A stretch of 16,001 nt of DNA from Sphingomonadales bacterium (GTDB taxonomy: Bacteria; Pseudomonadota; Alphaproteobacteria; Sphingomonadales; Sphingomonadaceae), in NCBI GenBank assembly GCA_004292705.1, contig RDXA01000354.1, forward strand, positions 1 to 16,001. Reading direction: 5' to 3'. Numbering within the stretch: the first letter of the stretch is position 1; the number at the start of each line of letters is the position of its first letter. The notes beneath the pieces were generated by a model, which saw only the letters and a program-made list of their open reading frames with translations, did not search any database and was not told where the DNA came from. Of this stretch, positions 14,612 to 16,001 are shown in pieces. Both the position numbers and the translations under genes were made by a program.

Positions 14612-14635
14612 TGGAGACACATGAGACACTGTCCA
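14612..14635 (-). repeat. Direct/inverted repeat upstream of amidohydrolase gene
   Basis: GAGACAC occurs twice with a 2-base gap (14614-14620 and 14623-14629; period 9), inside a larger imperfect palindrome bounded by TGGA and TCCA. It lies 25-48 bases upstream of the amidohydrolase start, where an operator would sit. No regulator gene is next to it. Confidence 0.4.
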
Positions 14636-14642
14636 GGAACAG

Positions 14643-14697
14643 AAAACCCTGCCTCCCGCGCCGCTTTGTCAAATCCAGACCTAACGGGAGGGCAGGG
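14643..14697 (-). terminator. Candidate terminator after DUF2189 gene
   Basis: On the - strand CCCTGCCCTCCCG (forward 14685-14697) pairs with CGGGAGGCAGGG (14647-14658): 12 bp with one bulged C, then TTTTCTG. The loop is long (26 bases), which lowers confidence. It lies 50 bases after the DUF2189 stop and 55 bases before the next start, so it would separate the two genes. The loop contains TTGACA (14667-14672), but no good -10 is found at 17 bases. Confidence 0.5.
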
Positions 14698-14747
14698 CCG
14701 CGTCATGCCCTATCTGATAGAGACCCGCCCGCCAGTAGGAAACCGCC

Positions 14748-15533
14748 TCAGTCGACCACCCGCACATACAAATGCCAGGTCGCATGGCCCAGCACCGGCA
14801 GCGCCACCATCAGCCCGAGAAACCCCGGCAGCATCGCCAGGAACAGCAGCGCAGCGATCAGGACGGCCCAGCCGAGCATAACCGCGAAATTGCGGCGCAC
14901 CGCTGTCAGGCTGGTGATGATCGCGGTGAGAAAATCGACCTTGCGCTCGACCAGCAGCGGCAGGCTGATCACGGTCATGGTGTAGAATGCGAAGGCCATG
15001 ATGGCGCCGACAGCGCTCCCCACCGCCAGCATCGCGAGGCCTGCCGGAGACAGCAGGGCGTCGAGCGATTCCCCGCCCATGCCGCTTTCCGCCATGAACA
15101 CGGCAAAGATTGCGTGGGCGACAATCATCCAGAACGAGAAGGCGACAAACACGATCACCCCCATCGAGAGGATCTGGTCATCCCCGTGCCCCTTGAGGGC
15201 GCCCAGCACCGCCCGCCAGGTGAGCACCTCGCCTGCCGCCCGGCGGCGGCTGGCCTCATAGAGCCCCACAGCGATGAAGGGTGCAACCAGCGGGAAACCC
15301 GCAATGGCCGGGATGAGCCAGGTCAGGTTGCCGCCGGTCATCGTTGTCCACCCGATCACCAGGCCCGCAAGGACATAGACCCCGCCGAAAAACAGGCCGA
15401 AGCGGGGCATGGCGACGAAATCGCGCCATCCGGCCGCGAGCGATGCGGTGAGATCATGCCAAGCCAGATCACTCGCCACCTGCGGCGTGGCTGGCGCGGC
15501 GAGCGCAACCGGGTTGTCCTGCCTGGTGGTCAT
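14748..15533 (-). CDS. DUF2189 family integral membrane protein
   Basis: Polytopic inner-membrane protein of unknown function, 261 residues. About five or six hydrophobic spans are visible (about 46-62, 71-92, 122-147, 164-190, 216-245). The cytosolic LYEASRRRAAGE (91-102) between spans and the C-terminal LPVLGHATWHLYVRVV (245-260) are characteristic of the DUF2189 family, which is often described as a putative integral membrane protein of proteobacteria. The ATG at 15533 has GGAGGAGA about 8 bases upstream. The frame runs 18 codons further, without better support. It follows leuA in the same direction with 66 bases between. Confidence 0.85.
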   Translation of the reverse strand: MTTRQDNPVALAAPATPQVASDLAWHDLTASLAAGWRDFVAMPRFGLFFGGVYVLAGLVIGWTTMTGGNLTWLIPAIAGFPLVAPFIAVGLYEASRRRAAGEVLTWRAVLGALKGHGDDQILSMGVIVFVAFSFWMIVAHAIFAVFMAESGMGGESLDALLSPAGLAMLAVGSAVGAIMAFAFYTMTVISLPLLVERKVDFLTAIITSLTAVRRNFAVMLGWAVLIAALLFLAMLPGFLGLMVALPVLGHATWHLYVRVVD

Positions 15534-15561
15534 GACAGCGATCTCCTCCCCACGCTGCAGG

Positions 15562-15587
15562 TTGCGCCCAAAAACATCGCTGCGCAA
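15562..15587 (-). repeat. 6-bp inverted repeat between leuA and DUF2189 gene
   Basis: TTGCGC (15562-15567) and GCGCAA (15582-15587) are exact inverted copies around a 14-base spacer containing a run of five A's (T's on the transcribed strand). It could be a weak leuA terminator or leader hairpin. Support is low. Confidence 0.25.
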
Positions 15588-15599
15588 GGGTAGCGCGGA

Positions 15600-16001
15600 T
15601 CAGGTCACGACGGATGCCACAGCTGAATTTGCGGCCGAGAGTACCGCACGCACGCTGGCGGTGGCGATATCCTCGTCGATCCCGCAGCCCCAGATGGTGC
15701 GCCCATCGGTGCTGCGGCATTCGAGGTAGGCTGCCGCGCGTGCGTCTGTCCCGGCACCCAGCGCGTGTTCGGTATAGTCGATCACCTCGAGTTCAACCCC
15801 AAAGGCTTCGCGCAGGGTTCCCATGACGCTGGAGATTAGCCCGTTGCCGCGCCCCGAGACGCTCTGTTCCGCGCCTTCGACCGCGATGGTGCCGGCGAAA
15901 ATCCGGGTGCCGTCAGAGGCACGGCTTTCTTCGTAACGGACGAGCTGGAAATGCTTGGGGCTGATCTTGACGTGGTAGGCGCGGCGGAACGCGTCCCAGA
16001 T
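15600..16001 (-). CDS. leuA: 2-isopropylmalate synthase LeuA, 3' end (gene continues past window)
   Basis: Condenses acetyl-CoA and 2-oxoisovalerate in the first step of leucine synthesis. Only the last 133 codons are present, opening at the window edge with IWDAFRRAYHVK. This part is the C-terminal LeuA allosteric (leucine-binding) domain: SVSGRGNGLISSVMGTLREA, then VIDYTEHALGAGTDARAAAY, the usual feedback site region, and TIWGCGIDEDIATASVRAV. The DYxEHA and GxGIxxxxxTAS patterns fit the long, type-2 LeuA also seen in actinobacteria. No stop or frameshift is seen. Confidence 0.93.
   Translation of the reverse strand: MWDAFRRAYHVKISPKHFQLVRYEESRASDGTRIFAGTIAVEGAEQSVSGRGNGLISSVMGTLREAFGVELEVIDYTEHALGAGTDARAAAYLECRSTDGRTIWGCGIDEDIATASVRAVLSAANSAVASVVT

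Noticed and set aside
14772..15593. 273-codon + strand frame opposite the DUF2189 gene
   Set aside because: The - strand protein has clear membrane spans and a good ribosome site; the + frame is low-complexity and His/Gln/Arg-rich.

Overview
The window is GC-rich chromosomal DNA from an alphaproteobacterium. Most likely it is a sphingomonad of the Erythrobacter/Porphyrobacter kind. That reading rests on the dnaE2 (imuC) polymerase, the phoR-pstCAB-phoU-phoB order without pstS, permeases with long N-terminal extensions, a long-form LeuA and a DUF2189 membrane protein. It is inference from gene content and protein style, not from a database match.

Layout. 1-1996 (+) is the 3' two thirds of an error-prone polymerase gene, dnaE2. 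2013-8344 (-) is the phosphate regulon core, read phoR, pstC, pstA, pstB, phoU, phoB. The genes pstC to phoU are translationally coupled by 1-4 base overlaps. Two Pho-box-like repeats are visible: one at the end of phoR ahead of pstC, the other in the phoU-phoB gap. No pstS gene is present. 8406-8580 (-) holds a tRNA-Glu(UUC) with a candidate promoter and a strong UUCG-loop terminator. 8626-10437 (-) is recJ.

Divergent from recJ, on the + strand, are a small flavodoxin-fold protein (10520-11017), an unrecognised protein (ending 11917) and, two bases later, a stand-alone AHH-type HNH nuclease (11919-12437). This pair is the least ordinary part of the window. From 12441 to the end all genes are on the - strand: a nitronate monooxygenase-type flavoprotein, an amidohydrolase of the amidohydrolase-2 family, a DUF2189 integral membrane protein, and the 3' end of leuA.

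How they fit together. PhoR (sensor kinase), PstCAB (inner-membrane importer) and PhoU sense and import phosphate, and PhoB switches target genes. The amidohydrolase and the nitronate monooxygenase are co-oriented and probably co-transcribed, which suggests a small catabolic unit with unknown substrate. The remaining genes are housekeeping: tRNA, recombination/repair, leucine synthesis. I found no CRISPR array, insertion sequence, prophage or integration site. The window looks like ordinary core chromosome with one poorly described gene pair.
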